Assembly (NCBI GenBank): GCA_035532935.1
Contig: DATKQE010000111.1
Coordinates: 28,734-92,733, forward strand
Reading direction: 5' to 3'
From: DATJLY01 sp035532935
GTDB lineage: Bacteria > Pseudomonadota > Alphaproteobacteria > ATCC43930 > CGMCC-115725
DNA: 64,000 nucleotides
Positions 24,694-33,512 of this stretch are shown one piece after another. The translations under genes and the position numbers were made by a program. The notes beneath the pieces were generated by a model. The model saw only the letters and a program-made list of their open reading frames with translations, had not been told where the DNA came from and did no database searches. Within the stretch, counting starts at the first letter, position 1, and each line of letters opens with the position of its first letter.

Positions 24694-26166
24694 ATGGCGG
24701 ATTACGATGTCATCATCGTGGGCGGCGGCAACGCGGCGTTCTGCGCCGCGCTGGCGGCCCAGGAGCAGGGCGCTTCGGTGGTGATGCTGGAGGCGGCGCC
24801 CGAGGACGAGGCCGGCGGCAACAGCCGCTTCACCGCCGGCTCGATGCGGATCGTCTATAACGGCGTCGACGACATCCGCACGCTCATTCCCGACCTCACC
24901 GAACAGGAGGTCGCGACCACCGATTTCGGCACCTACACCCAGGACCAGTTCTTCGACGACATGGCGCGCGTGACGCAGTATCGCGCCAATCCCGATCTCG
25001 TCGAGCTTCTGGTCACGCGCAGCCTCGCCACCGCCTGCTGGATGCGCGACAAGGGCGTGCGCTTCGTGCCGATCTATGGCCGCCAGGCGTTCAAGATCGA
25101 AGGCCGGTTCAAATTCTGGGGCGGGCTCACCGTGGAGTCGGTAGGGGGCGGTCCCGGCCTCATCGACCAGTTGACCCAGGCGGCGAAGCGGCGCGGCATC
25201 GAGATCCGCTACACCACGCGCGCCACCGACCTCATCACCGACGGCGTCGGCGTCGCGGGCGTCAAGGTGCGCAGCGGCGATGCGCTGGGCGAGGTGCGCG
25301 GTCGCGCGGTCGTGCTTGCGTGCGGCGGGTTTGAGGCCAATCCCGAATGGCGCACGCGCTATCTCGGCCCCGGCTGGGATCTCGCCAAGGTGCGCGGCTC
25401 GCGCTTCAACGCCGGCGACGGCATCCGCATGGCGCTCGCCATCGGCGCGAGCCCGTGCGGCAACTGGTCGGGCTGCCATGCGGTGGGCTGGGACATGAAC
25501 GCGCCGGAATTCGGCGATCTCGCCGTCGGCGACCAGTTCCAGAAGCACTCTTATCCCTTCGCCATCATGGTCAATGCGACCGGGCGCCGCTTCGTCGACG
25601 AGGGCGCCGATTTCCGCAACTACACCTATGCCAAGTACGGCCGCGTGATCCTCGAGCAACCGGGGCAGTTCGCGTGGCAGATCTTCGACCGCAAGGTGAA
25701 GTTCCTGCAGCGCGACGAATACAACATCCGCCGCATCACCAAGGTGACCGCCAACACGATCGAGGAACTCGCGCAGAAGCTCGACGGCGTGAATCCGAAG
25801 GCCTTCGTCGAGACCATCGCCCAGTACAACAAGGCGGTCCGCACCGAGATCCCGTTCAATCCCAACGTCAAGGACGGGCGCCGCACCGAGGGGCTCGCCA
25901 TCGACAAGTCCAACTGGGCGAACACGATCGACGAGCCGCCGTTCGAGGGCTATGGCGTCACCTGCGGGCTCACCTTCACCTTCGGGGGCTTGCGGATCAA
26001 TCCGTCGGGTCAGGTCCTCGATCTCGATATGAAGCCGATTGCCGGCCTTCATGCCGCGGGGGAACTGGTGGGCGGATTGTTCTATTTCAATTATCCCGGC
26101 GGCTCCGGACTGACCGCGGGCGCGGTGTTCGGCCGCATCGCCGGCACGACGGCGGCGCGGCGCTGA
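24694..26166 (+). CDS. tcuA: FAD-dependent tricarballylate dehydrogenase-like flavoprotein (TcuA)
   Basis: This 490-aa flavoprotein belongs to the fumarate reductase/succinate dehydrogenase FAD family and best matches tricarballylate dehydrogenase. The FAD-binding motif VIIVGGGNAAFCAALAA is at residues 5-21; the covalent-flavin histidine of the SdhA group is not apparent. Other family elements are GGNSRFTAGSMR, CGGFEANPEWR and the C-terminal AGELVGGLFYFNYPGGSGL. TcuA oxidises tricarballylate to cis-aconitate and needs TcuB to pass electrons on; no tcuB or tcuC is nearby. Start ATG 24694 has a GGGAGGA site. It follows pyrC by about 50 bases but is probably unrelated to pyrimidine synthesis. 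A related substrate is possible. Confidence 0.82.
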   Translation: MADYDVIIVGGGNAAFCAALAAQEQGASVVMLEAAPEDEAGGNSRFTAGSMRIVYNGVDDIRTLIPDLTEQEVATTDFGTYTQDQFFDDMARVTQYRANPDLVELLVTRSLATACWMRDKGVRFVPIYGRQAFKIEGRFKFWGGLTVESVGGGPGLIDQLTQAAKRRGIEIRYTTRATDLITDGVGVAGVKVRSGDALGEVRGRAVVLACGGFEANPEWRTRYLGPGWDLAKVRGSRFNAGDGIRMALAIGASPCGNWSGCHAVGWDMNAPEFGDLAVGDQFQKHSYPFAIMVNATGRRFVDEGADFRNYTYAKYGRVILEQPGQFAWQIFDRKVKFLQRDEYNIRRITKVTANTIEELAQKLDGVNPKAFVETIAQYNKAVRTEIPFNPNVKDGRRTEGLAIDKSNWANTIDEPPFEGYGVTCGLTFTFGGLRINPSGQVLDLDMKPIAGLHAAGELVGGLFYFNYPGGSGLTAGAVFGRIAGTTAARR

Positions 26167-26176
26167 CCCGCCGCGC

Positions 26177-26665
26177 GTGCGGCCGCTCCTGGTCCTCCGG
26201 TTCCTGGTGTTGTTGACCCTGGCCAACGGCACGCCGGTCATCGCCAAGAGGCTGATGGGGGACCGGCTGGCGTTTGCCCTCGATGGCGGCTGCCGTTTTT
26301 TCGACGGCCGCCCGCTCTTCGGCCGCTCCAAGACGGTGCGCGGGATCGTGCTGTCGATCGTCGTGACGTCGGCCGGTGCGCCGCTCGTTGCGCTCGCGCC
26401 CGCGATCGGCGCGATCATCGGCGCGGCCGCCATGGCAGGCGATCTTTTTTCCAGCTTCGTCAAGCGCCGCCTCGGCCTGGCGTCGAGCAGCCGCGCGAGC
26501 TTCCTCGACCAGATCCCGGAATCGCTATTTCCGCTGCTCGCCTGCCGCGACGCGCTCGCGCTCACGGTGACCGACATCGTCGCCGGCGTCGCGGTCTTCA
26601 CGCTGGGCGAAATGCTGCTCTCGCGCCTCCTCTATCGCTGGCACGTCCGCGACCGGCCGTATTAG
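26177..26665 (+). CDS. CDP-archaeol synthase-like (CarS family) membrane protein
   Basis: This 162-aa membrane protein shares the signature of CDP-archaeol synthase and distant CdsA enzymes, which activate lipid alcohols with CTP. Visible motifs are ALDGGCRFFDGRPLFGRSKT, then RGI, then AGDLFSSFVKRRLGL, with LDQIPESLFPL. Three to four hydrophobic segments flank them. Archaeal CarS is about 170 aa. The protein starts at GTG 26177, 11 bases after tcuA, and its stop overlaps the convergent metallophosphoesterase by 4 bases. Bacterial members are known from genome data but have no assigned lipid, so the reaction here is inferred only from the motif. Confidence 0.78.
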   Translation: MRPLLVLRFLVLLTLANGTPVIAKRLMGDRLAFALDGGCRFFDGRPLFGRSKTVRGIVLSIVVTSAGAPLVALAPAIGAIIGAAAMAGDLFSSFVKRRLGLASSSRASFLDQIPESLFPLLACRDALALTVTDIVAGVAVFTLGEMLLSRLLYRWHVRDRPY

Positions 26666-27606
26666 GTGGGCGCGCGCTCGAGACGATGCAGCGCGATCTC
26701 GGGCGGGCAGTTGAGGCGCACCGCGATGATGGAAGAGCCGACGCCGACCGAGGTGTAGCCTTCCATGGCGTGATACTTCCACGACCCCGATCCCAGCCGC
26801 CGCGGCAGCGCGGAATCGAGGGTGATCGGGATGGCGCCGGGCAGACAGATCTGCCCGCCATGGGTATGGCCGCCAAGCAGCAGGTCGAAATCGGCATGGG
26901 CGGCCTGGCGATAAATCTCGGGCGTGTGCGACAGCAGGATCGAGAATTCGTCGTGGGGAATCCCCTGGGCCGCCTTTTCGATATTGTCGACGCGGTAGTA
27001 ATGGGCGTCGTCGATGCCGGCGAGGTGAATGCGCTCGCCGCCGCGCGCGATCGTCGTCGATTCGTTGAGCAGCATGCGGATGCCCATCGCCTCCATCGGC
27101 GGGATCATGCGGACGGTGTCGTGATTGCCGAGCACGCCATAGACCGGGTCTTTCAAATGCGCGCGCACGCGTTCGAGACCGGCGAGCGTCGCGTCGAACG
27201 GCCCCCACGTCTTGCCGCGGAAATCGCCGGTCAGAACGCAGAGATCGTAGCGCATATCGCCGAGCAGCTCGATCAACCGCTGCATCGCACCCGGATTCAT
27301 GTCGACGTGCATGTCGCTGATATGGAGGATGGTGAATCCGTCGAAGAGCGCCGGCAGATGCTTCAACCGGATCGTATTGCGGCGGACCACGACGCGCGCC
27401 GCGTTGCGCACGCCGCGCCGATAGAGCCCCGTCAAGCGCAGCGTCGCGCGAATGAGGCTCGGGGCGGAATACCAGTTCTCGAGGTGAAAGAAGTTGAGCC
27501 CTTGCCCGAACACGCGCGCCTCGTGATCGGTCTCGATGCCGAGCCGCTGGCGCGCGTGCAATCGGCCGAGCCTCCGTTCGAGCTGTTCCAGCACGTCCTC
27601 GCGCAT
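26662..27606 (-). CDS. Metallophosphoesterase (YkuE/LpxG-like)
   Basis: This 314-aa protein has the five calcineurin-type motifs: ISDMHVD, LTGDF, GNHD, LLSHTPE and GGHTHGGQ, which bind two metals. The roughly 75 residues before the core have no recognised domain and no clear signal peptide. The family includes phosphodiesterases such as UDP-2,3-diacylglucosamine pyrophosphatases, and the neighbouring CarS-like gene also hints at lipid or nucleotide-sugar metabolism, but the substrate is unknown. It starts 15 bases after the last gene of the OsmF/YehYXW operon and is probably co-transcribed with it. Its end overlaps the CarS-like gene on the opposite strand. Confidence 0.87.
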   Translation of the reverse strand: MREDVLEQLERRLGRLHARQRLGIETDHEARVFGQGLNFFHLENWYSAPSLIRATLRLTGLYRRGVRNAARVVVRRNTIRLKHLPALFDGFTILHISDMHVDMNPGAMQRLIELLGDMRYDLCVLTGDFRGKTWGPFDATLAGLERVRAHLKDPVYGVLGNHDTVRMIPPMEAMGIRMLLNESTTIARGGERIHLAGIDDAHYYRVDNIEKAAQGIPHDEFSILLSHTPEIYRQAAHADFDLLLGGHTHGGQICLPGAIPITLDSALPRRLGSGSWKYHAMEGYTSVGVGSSIIAVRLNCPPEIALHRLERAPT

Positions 27607-27621
27607 CGCCTGCCGCCGGCC

Positions 27622-28371
27622 TCAGGCCGCGTTTTCGGCGTAAGCGCGCAGGCGCCGGCCGATGCGCTCGAACGCCATGTCGGCGAGCACGGCGAAGAAC
27701 GCCACCACCGCCGCGCCCTCGATGACATAGGGCAGCTTGTCGCTGACGAGCCCGTCGATGATGGGCGTGCCGAGCGTGACGGCGCCGACGGTCGAGCCGA
27801 TGGTCGCGGTGCCGATGCTGATGACGACCGAAATCCGGATGCCGGCGAGGATCACCGGCGCCGCCAGCGGCAGCTCGACCTGGCGCAGCACCTGGAATGG
27901 TGACAGGCCCATGCCTTGCGCCGCCTCGCGCACCGCTGCCGGCACGCCCTCGATCCCGGCGATGACATTGGCGAGGATCGGCAGGAACCCATAGAGCGTC
28001 AGTGCGACGAAGGTCGGACGCGCGCCATAGCCCAAGACCGGGACCGCGATCGCGAGAACGGCGACCGGCGGCACGCTCTGGCCGATGGCGGCAAGCGCGC
28101 CGAGAAGGGCGCGGAACTCGCGCCCGGCGGGACGCGTGACGAAGATGCCGAGCGCCAGCGCCGCCGCCGTCGCAGCGAGGCTCGAGGCGGCAACGATCTC
28201 GGCGTGCGACAGGAACAGCATGGGAAAGGACTGAAAGCGATAGATCGGTGGCCGGACGTCGGGAAAGGCGCGGGCAAAGAGCGGCGCGAACGCTGGCATC
28301 GCGTAGAGCAGCAGCAGGAACGCCGCCGCCGCCGCCGCAAAGGATGCCGCGCCGCCGCGCCGCGACCTCAT
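27622..28371 (-). CDS. yehW: Osmoprotectant ABC transporter permease (YehW-like)
   Basis: This 249-aa inner-membrane permease has about six hydrophobic helices and the binding-protein-dependent transport motif with EAAQGMGLSPFQVLRQVELPLAAP, the EAA loop that docks the ATPase. It is the last subunit of an importer whose four-gene order (binding protein, large permease, ATPase, short permease) equals E. coli osmF-yehY-yehX-yehW. Its ATG overlaps the ATPase stop by 4 bases. E. coli YehW is about 243 aa. The transported solute is glycine-betaine-like at low affinity in E. coli; here it is inferred. Confidence 0.88.
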   Translation of the reverse strand: MRSRRGGAASFAAAAAAFLLLLYAMPAFAPLFARAFPDVRPPIYRFQSFPMLFLSHAEIVAASSLAATAAALALGIFVTRPAGREFRALLGALAAIGQSVPPVAVLAIAVPVLGYGARPTFVALTLYGFLPILANVIAGIEGVPAAVREAAQGMGLSPFQVLRQVELPLAAPVILAGIRISVVISIGTATIGSTVGAVTLGTPIIDGLVSDKLPYVIEGAAVVAFFAVLADMAFERIGRRLRAYAENAA

Positions 28372-29297
28372 GCTCTGCGGACCAGATCGGCGAGGACTAC
28401 CGATCCCGTCACCGCGCCCTCAGCATCGCGCACGGGAATCCGATCGGTCCGGCGCATCACCATTTGCGACAGCGCCTCGCTCAGCGGCGCCGCTTCGTCC
28501 ACCGGCTCGCCCGCGGCGGCGAGGCCGGGCCGCATGCTCTCGCCGACGTGCCGCAGCGCCAGAAGCTTGAGGCCGATCGCGGCGCGGCCGACGAATTCGC
28601 GCACGAAGTCGTCGGCGGGACGCTCGAGAATGTCGAGCGGCGCGCCCTGCTGCACGATCCGGCCTTCGTGCATGATCGCCACGATGTCGGCGATCTTCAG
28701 CGCCATGTCCATGTCGTGCGTCACGAAAACGATGGTCTTGCGCGTCTCGCGGTGAATCAGCGCGAGCTCGGCGCCGAGCGCGTCGCGCGTGATCGGATCG
28801 AGCGCGCCGAATGGCTCGTCCATCAGCAGGATTTCGGGATCGGCGGCGAGCGCGCGGGCGACGCCGACGCGCTGCTGCTGCCCGCCCGAAAGCTGGTGGG
28901 CGTAGCGGTCGCGATATGAGTCGGGATCGAGCCGCAACAGCGCGAGCAGCGCGTCGGTGCGCGCGGCGATGCGCTCGCGCGGCCAGCCGAGGAGACGCGG
29001 CACCGTCGCGATATTCTCGGCGACGGTCCAGTGCGGAAACAGCCCGATCGACTGGATCACATAGCCGATCCGCCGCCGCAGCGCTTCGACCGGAACCGTC
29101 GTCACGTCCGTGCCGTCGATGCGGATCGCGCCCGCGCTCATCGGGACGAGGCGGTTGATCATTCGAAGCGTCGTCGATTTGCCGGCACCCGAGGAGCCGA
29201 CGAGGGCGCAGAGCGCGCCCGTTGGCACGACGAGGCTCACACCATCGACGACGCGGCGGCCGCCGTAGACCCGCACCACGCCGTCGAGCTCGATCAT
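28368..29297 (-). CDS. yehX: Osmoprotectant ABC transporter ATP-binding protein (YehX-like)
   Basis: This 309-aa ATPase powers the importer. Walker A is GSSGAGKST (about residues 34-42), the signature is LSGGQQQRVGVARAL (about 136-150), Walker B is ILLMDEPFGALD (about 156-167), and the switch histidine is in VFVTHD. After the ATPase core a region of about 70 residues carries a CBS-like stretch (LSQMVMRRTDRIPVRD...GSVVLADLV), found in betaine-type ATPases where it can sense ionic strength. It overlaps both neighbouring transporter genes by 4 bases, so the four subunits are made in step. Confidence 0.92.
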   Translation of the reverse strand: MIELDGVVRVYGGRRVVDGVSLVVPTGALCALVGSSGAGKSTTLRMINRLVPMSAGAIRIDGTDVTTVPVEALRRRIGYVIQSIGLFPHWTVAENIATVPRLLGWPRERIAARTDALLALLRLDPDSYRDRYAHQLSGGQQQRVGVARALAADPEILLMDEPFGALDPITRDALGAELALIHRETRKTIVFVTHDMDMALKIADIVAIMHEGRIVQQGAPLDILERPADDFVREFVGRAAIGLKLLALRHVGESMRPGLAAAGEPVDEAAPLSEALSQMVMRRTDRIPVRDAEGAVTGSVVLADLVRRA

Positions 29298-30439
29298 GGC
29301 ACTCTCCGCCTCAGACAGGCGATCAGCATCGCCAACGCGAAATCGGCCGCCAGCGCCAAAAGAATTGTCGGCACCGCGCCGAGCAGAACGAGATCGATTG
29401 CATATTGGCCGATCCCCTGGAAAACGAAAGTGCCGAGACCGCCCGCGCCGATGAGCGCCGCCACCGTCGCGAGCCCGATGGCCTGGACCGTGACGATCCG
29501 CACCCCGGCGAGAAAGACGGGCAGGCCGAGCGGAACCTCCACCCGCCAGAAGATCTGACGCCGCGTCATGCCCATCCCCGCTGCCGCGTCGGTGACCGCC
29601 GGATCGACGCCGCTGAGACCGGCCTCGGTGTTGCGCGCGATCGGAAGCAGCGAATAGAGCGTGAGCGCGATGAGCGCCGGCACCGGCCCGACGCCGCCGA
29701 GCCCCAGCGCGGCGAGCGGCGCGAGCAGCAATCCGAACAGCGCCACCGAAGGAATGGTCTGGACGATGTTGAGCGTGGCGAAGATCGGACCCCGCGCCGC
29801 CGCGCGCCGCGATGCGAGCGCGCCGAGCGGCATCCCGAGCGCGAGCGCGGGCGCGAGGGCGCCCAGCACCAGCTCACAGTGCCGTGTCAGCTCGAACAGA
29901 AACGCGCCGCGGCGCGCGGCATATTCGCGCGCAATCGACAACGCATCGAGCCGTCCGCCCGCGGCCAGCGCGGCAACCAGAACCGCGACCGCCGCGACGA
30001 CGGCAATCCGCAGCAGCGGTCCGGCCGCAAGCCGTTGCAGCGCGTCGAGAATGGCGAGGGCGGCGCAGAGTTCGGCAACCCAGAATCCGGGCCCGAGCAT
30101 GGTGCGGGCCGCGCGCGGCGACGTCGCGGCGAGCACGGCCGCCGCGTGCCCCGCGCCCTCGAGCAACAGCAAGAGCAGCGCGCCGGCGGCAACGATCGTC
30201 GTGAGCAGTGTCGCCCGCGCCGACGGCGCGAACGACCCGCCCAGCAGCAGCAGTCCGATGCCGCACACGATCGTCCCGCGCACCGCGCCGGTCGCCGGCC
30301 ACAGCGGCAACGGCGCGCCCGAGACGAGGCGGTTCGGCGCATGCGCGACAAAGCCGGTCGCCGCCAGCGCCATCGTCCCCAGCGCCAGCAGCAGCAGCAG
30401 CACGAGATTCGGCGCACGGGTCGCAATGCCCGTTGTCAT
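29294..30439 (-). CDS. yehY: Osmoprotectant ABC transporter permease, long form (YehY-like)
   Basis: This 381-aa permease has an N-terminal region of four to five helices (residues 1-165) before the standard permease domain, as in E. coli YehY (about 385 aa). The EAA-type loop is DAAAGMGMTRRQIFWRVEVPLG, and the domain ends with AALIGAGGLGTFVFQGIG. The gene order binding protein, YehY, YehX, YehW is kept, with 4-base overlaps at both ends. This supports naming it as YehY rather than as a generic permease. Confidence 0.88.
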   Translation of the reverse strand: MTTGIATRAPNLVLLLLLALGTMALAATGFVAHAPNRLVSGAPLPLWPATGAVRGTIVCGIGLLLLGGSFAPSARATLLTTIVAAGALLLLLLEGAGHAAAVLAATSPRAARTMLGPGFWVAELCAALAILDALQRLAAGPLLRIAVVAAVAVLVAALAAGGRLDALSIAREYAARRGAFLFELTRHCELVLGALAPALALGMPLGALASRRAAARGPIFATLNIVQTIPSVALFGLLLAPLAALGLGGVGPVPALIALTLYSLLPIARNTEAGLSGVDPAVTDAAAGMGMTRRQIFWRVEVPLGLPVFLAGVRIVTVQAIGLATVAALIGAGGLGTFVFQGIGQYAIDLVLLGAVPTILLALAADFALAMLIACLRRRVP

Positions 30440-31344
30440 TTCAGGAAGCCCTGTGCCACGAGATAATGCTGCGCCACCGTCTTGGCGTCGCTGCCGTCGA
30501 CCGCGATCGCGGCGTTGAGGCGCTGCAACCGCTCGAGCGTCAGGGAGCGAAACACCGGATCGAGCAGCGTGGCAATTTCGGGATGGGCCGCGAGCGTCGC
30601 TTGCCGCACCACCGGCGCGGGCTCATAGACGATCCCGGCGCCCCGGTCATCGGCGAGCGCCACCATCCCCAGCGCCGCAAGCGCGCCGTCGGTGCCATAG
30701 GCCATTCCCGCGTTGACGCCCGAGATGCCCTCGGCAGCGGCGCGGATCGTCGCGGCCGTGTCGCCTCCTGCGAGCACCAGCAACTGATCCTGCGTCAGCG
30801 TGAAGTGATAGGCCGCCTCGATCGCCGGCAGACCGAGCGGGTTCTCGACGAATTCGGCCGAGGCGGCGAGCCGCAGCTTGCCGCCCTCGCGGACATAATG
30901 CGCGAGACCGGCGAGCGTGCCGTGCAGGCGCGCCGCGAGCGCTTTGTTCACCGCGATAGCCCAGGTGTTGTCGGCCGGTGCGGGCGCGAGCCAGACGAGC
31001 GCGTTCCGCGCGCGGTCGAGACGCCGCACGGTCGCATAACCCTCGGCCGCGTTCTTCCATAGAGGATCGCCTTCCATCGCGAAGAAGCGCGCGCCGTTGC
31101 CGGTATATTCGGGATAGATGTCGATCTGCCCGGCCAGGATGGCGCTGCGCACGATGCTGGTGGGGCCGAGTCCGATTCTGCTTTCGACCGCGAGCCCGCC
31201 CTCTTTCAGCACGAGCGCGATGATGTTGCCGAGCAATGCGCCCTCGGTGTCGATCTTCGATCCGACGGTGACCGTGTCGGCGCGCGCGCTGCCCGCCAGG
31301 ACGGCGGCGAGGACGACGCTCAGCAAGGCCGATCGCACGGGCAT
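30436..31344 (-). CDS. osmF: Osmoprotectant ABC transporter substrate-binding protein (OsmF/YehZ-like)
   Basis: This 302-aa periplasmic binding protein of the OpuAC/OsmF type opens the four-gene importer operon. The signal peptide ends at AGSARA. It is followed by TVTVGSKIDTEGALLGNIIAL, the normal opening of this family, and by IDIYPEYTGNGA, a betaine-pocket segment. ATG 31344 was preferred (a GGGG run lies 6 bases upstream); ATG 31356, four codons earlier, lacks a site. About 130 bases separate it from the divergent hydrolase gene and must carry the promoter. No binding site for a named regulator was recognised. Confidence 0.88.
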   Translation of the reverse strand: MPVRSALLSVVLAAVLAGSARADTVTVGSKIDTEGALLGNIIALVLKEGGLAVESRIGLGPTSIVRSAILAGQIDIYPEYTGNGARFFAMEGDPLWKNAAEGYATVRRLDRARNALVWLAPAPADNTWAIAVNKALAARLHGTLAGLAHYVREGGKLRLAASAEFVENPLGLPAIEAAYHFTLTQDQLLVLAGGDTAATIRAAAEGISGVNAGMAYGTDGALAALGMVALADDRGAGIVYEPAPVVRQATLAAHPEIATLLDPVFRSLTLERLQRLNAAIAVDGSDAKTVAQHYLVAQGFLK

Positions 31345-31479
31345 CGCGTGCCCCATAAGGGACGCGCGGAATGGGCGCAAGGCGCCGCGTGCCGGGCACG
31401 GTCTTGCGCCCTCGGCGCTTCGGTGAAATGATGCACCGGCCGCCGCTCGGGCGCAGCGAAACATGGGGAGACTCGCGCA

Positions 31480-32253
31480 TTGACACGGGAAATGATCACG
31501 CTCGCCGGCTGTGCGGTCGAGCTGTTCGATACGGGCGAGGGCGACCCGCTGCTGCTGCTTCATAGCGGCCAGGGCTTCGTCCCCGACCAGCCTTATGTCG
31601 GCATGTTGTCCCGCCGCCGGCGCGTCGTTGCGCCCTCTCATCCCGGCTTTGGTAAATCCGAACTCCCCGACTGGCTCGATACCTGCGACGATATCGCGCA
31701 TCTCTATCTCGAGCTGATGGACCGGCGCGGGTTGGCGAAGGTCGATCTCGTCGGCTGCTCCATCGGCGGCTGGATCGCCGCCGAAATGGCGAGCAAGGCG
31801 CCGGAGCGGTTCCGCAAGCTGGTGCTCGTGGCGCCTGTCGGCGTCAAGACCGGTCCCGCCGACAAACTCGACATCCCCGACATTTTCGCGATGCCGCAGG
31901 AGAAGGTCAGCCAGCTCCTGTTCCATGACCCGGCCAAGGCCCAAGTCGATCTGTCGAAGCTGTCGGACGAGCAGCTCACCATCATCGCGCGCAACCGCGA
32001 GGCGCTCGCGCTCCTGGCGTGGGAGCCGTGGATGCACAATCCCAAGCTCAAGCACCGATTGCAGCGCGTCGCGTGTCCGGTCCTGTTCCTGCGCGGCGAG
32101 AGCGATGGGCTCGTCTCGGCCGATTATGTCGCGCGCTATGCGGCGCTCATGCCCGACGCGCGGATCGAGACCGTCGCCCGTGCCGGCCATGCCGTCCAGG
32201 TCGAGCAGCCCGAGGCCTTCGCTGCCTCGGTCCTTGGCTTCCTCGACGCGTAA
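31480..32253 (+). CDS. Alpha/beta hydrolase
   Basis: This 257-aa serine hydrolase has the fold's catalytic triad: Ser94 in the VGCSIGGW elbow, Asp209 in GESDGLVS and His237 in AGHAVQVE. The oxyanion region lies after LLLLHSGQG. Initiation at TTG 31480 is favoured because GGGGAG lies 9 bases upstream; ATG 31492 is an alternative with the same frame. It is followed 44 bases later by a luciferase-like monooxygenase, so the pair may hydrolyse and oxidise the same compound. The similarity is to C-C bond hydrolases and haloperoxidase-like enzymes; a substrate cannot be assigned. Confidence 0.85.
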   Translation: MTREMITLAGCAVELFDTGEGDPLLLLHSGQGFVPDQPYVGMLSRRRRVVAPSHPGFGKSELPDWLDTCDDIAHLYLELMDRRGLAKVDLVGCSIGGWIAAEMASKAPERFRKLVLVAPVGVKTGPADKLDIPDIFAMPQEKVSQLLFHDPAKAQVDLSKLSDEQLTIIARNREALALLAWEPWMHNPKLKHRLQRVACPVLFLRGESDGLVSADYVARYAALMPDARIETVARAGHAVQVEQPEAFAASVLGFLDA

Positions 32254-32297
32254 GGAAGCGGCATCCACCCGCGCATTCCCTGAGGAGACACTGCTCC

Positions 32298-33509
32298 ATG
32301 AAGGCTTGGCATTTCAGCGAGACCGCCTATCCCTACCTGCCGCCCGCCGATGAATTCGAGTCGATCCGCGTCAGCCTGCCCAACCGGAACTACGATCCGC
32401 AAAAGGGCGCGGCGCTTTACGACCGCTACATCCGCGAGTGGCAGATCGCCGAGGAAGAAGGCGTCGAGATCATGCTCAACGAGCATCATCAGACCGCCAC
32501 CTGCGTCGATCCGGCGGCGCCCCTGATGCTGGCGGCGCTCGCGCGCGTGACGTCGAAGGCGCGGCTCCTCATCCTCGGCAATCCGATCGCCAACCGGCGC
32601 CAGCCGGTGCGCGTCGCCGAAGAGATGGCGCTCATCGATGTGCTGTCGCATGGCCGGCTCGAGGCCGGGTTCGTGCGCGGCGTTCCCTACGAGGTCCTTC
32701 CCGCCAACAGCAACCCGGTGCGCATGAACGAGCGCCATTGGGAGTCGCTCGACCTCATCGTCAAGGCGTGGACCAATCATGACGGGCCGTTCAGCCACGA
32801 GGGCCGGTTCTTCAATTACCGCGCGGTGAACATCTGGCCGCGTCCGTGGCAGCAGCCACATCCGCCGGTCTGGGTCAGCACGACAAGCCTTTCGGGCTCG
32901 GCGCGCGTCGGCGCGCACGGCTATGTGCAGGCGATCTTTCTCACCGGCTATGACGGCACGCGCGCCGCCTTCGAGGCCTATCGCCGCGGCTGGCGCGAGG
33001 CAGGGCGCGGCCGGGACGTGCCGATCGACCGGCTGGCCTATGCCGCGCTCGTCTATGTCGCCGACAACGAGTCCAAGGCCTATGCCGGCGCCGAGAAGCT
33101 GCTGTGGTACCTCACCGCCAACAAGGTACCGCTCCATTTCGCGGCGCCTCCGGGCTATGCCGGCGTTGCCGGCAGCGTCGCCATGATGAAGGCCGCAGCG
33201 AACAGACTCAGCGGCCTCGACCAACACGAGCATTTCGGCCGTCCCACCACGGTCGAGTCCGCGAAGGAGCGCGGCCTGATGTTCGCCGGCACGCCCGATC
33301 AGGTCTACGCCCAGATCAAGAAATTCTACGACCACGTCGGCGGTTTCGGCCATCTCCTGATCATGGGCCAGGCCGGCTTCCTCGAGCATGACGACACCGT
33401 GCACGGCATCCGCACCTTCGCGCGCGAGGTCTATCCGCGCCTCAAGGCCGAGTATCCCGGCACGCGGCTCTCCGGCGCGTTCGAAGGCGCCGCCGCGCCG
33501 GCTGAATAA
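32298..33509 (+). CDS. Luciferase-like (LLM) flavin-dependent monooxygenase
   Basis: This 403-aa protein has the bacterial luciferase TIM-barrel layout: the opening MKAWHFSETAYPYLP, the NEHHQTATCVDP segment with paired histidines, LILGNPIANRRQPVRVAEEMALID, and GRLEAGFVRG. LLM enzymes use reduced flavin from a separate reductase to oxidise organic substrates; no reductase gene is adjacent. Start ATG 32298 follows a TGAGGAG site. It ends 3 bases before the convergent binding-protein gene. The upstream hydrolase suggests a two-step degradation. Confidence 0.9.
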   Translation: MKAWHFSETAYPYLPPADEFESIRVSLPNRNYDPQKGAALYDRYIREWQIAEEEGVEIMLNEHHQTATCVDPAAPLMLAALARVTSKARLLILGNPIANRRQPVRVAEEMALIDVLSHGRLEAGFVRGVPYEVLPANSNPVRMNERHWESLDLIVKAWTNHDGPFSHEGRFFNYRAVNIWPRPWQQPHPPVWVSTTSLSGSARVGAHGYVQAIFLTGYDGTRAAFEAYRRGWREAGRGRDVPIDRLAYAALVYVADNESKAYAGAEKLLWYLTANKVPLHFAAPPGYAGVAGSVAMMKAAANRLSGLDQHEHFGRPTTVESAKERGLMFAGTPDQVYAQIKKFYDHVGGFGHLLIMGQAGFLEHDDTVHGIRTFAREVYPRLKAEYPGTRLSGAFEGAAAPAE

Positions 33510-33512
33510 CGC

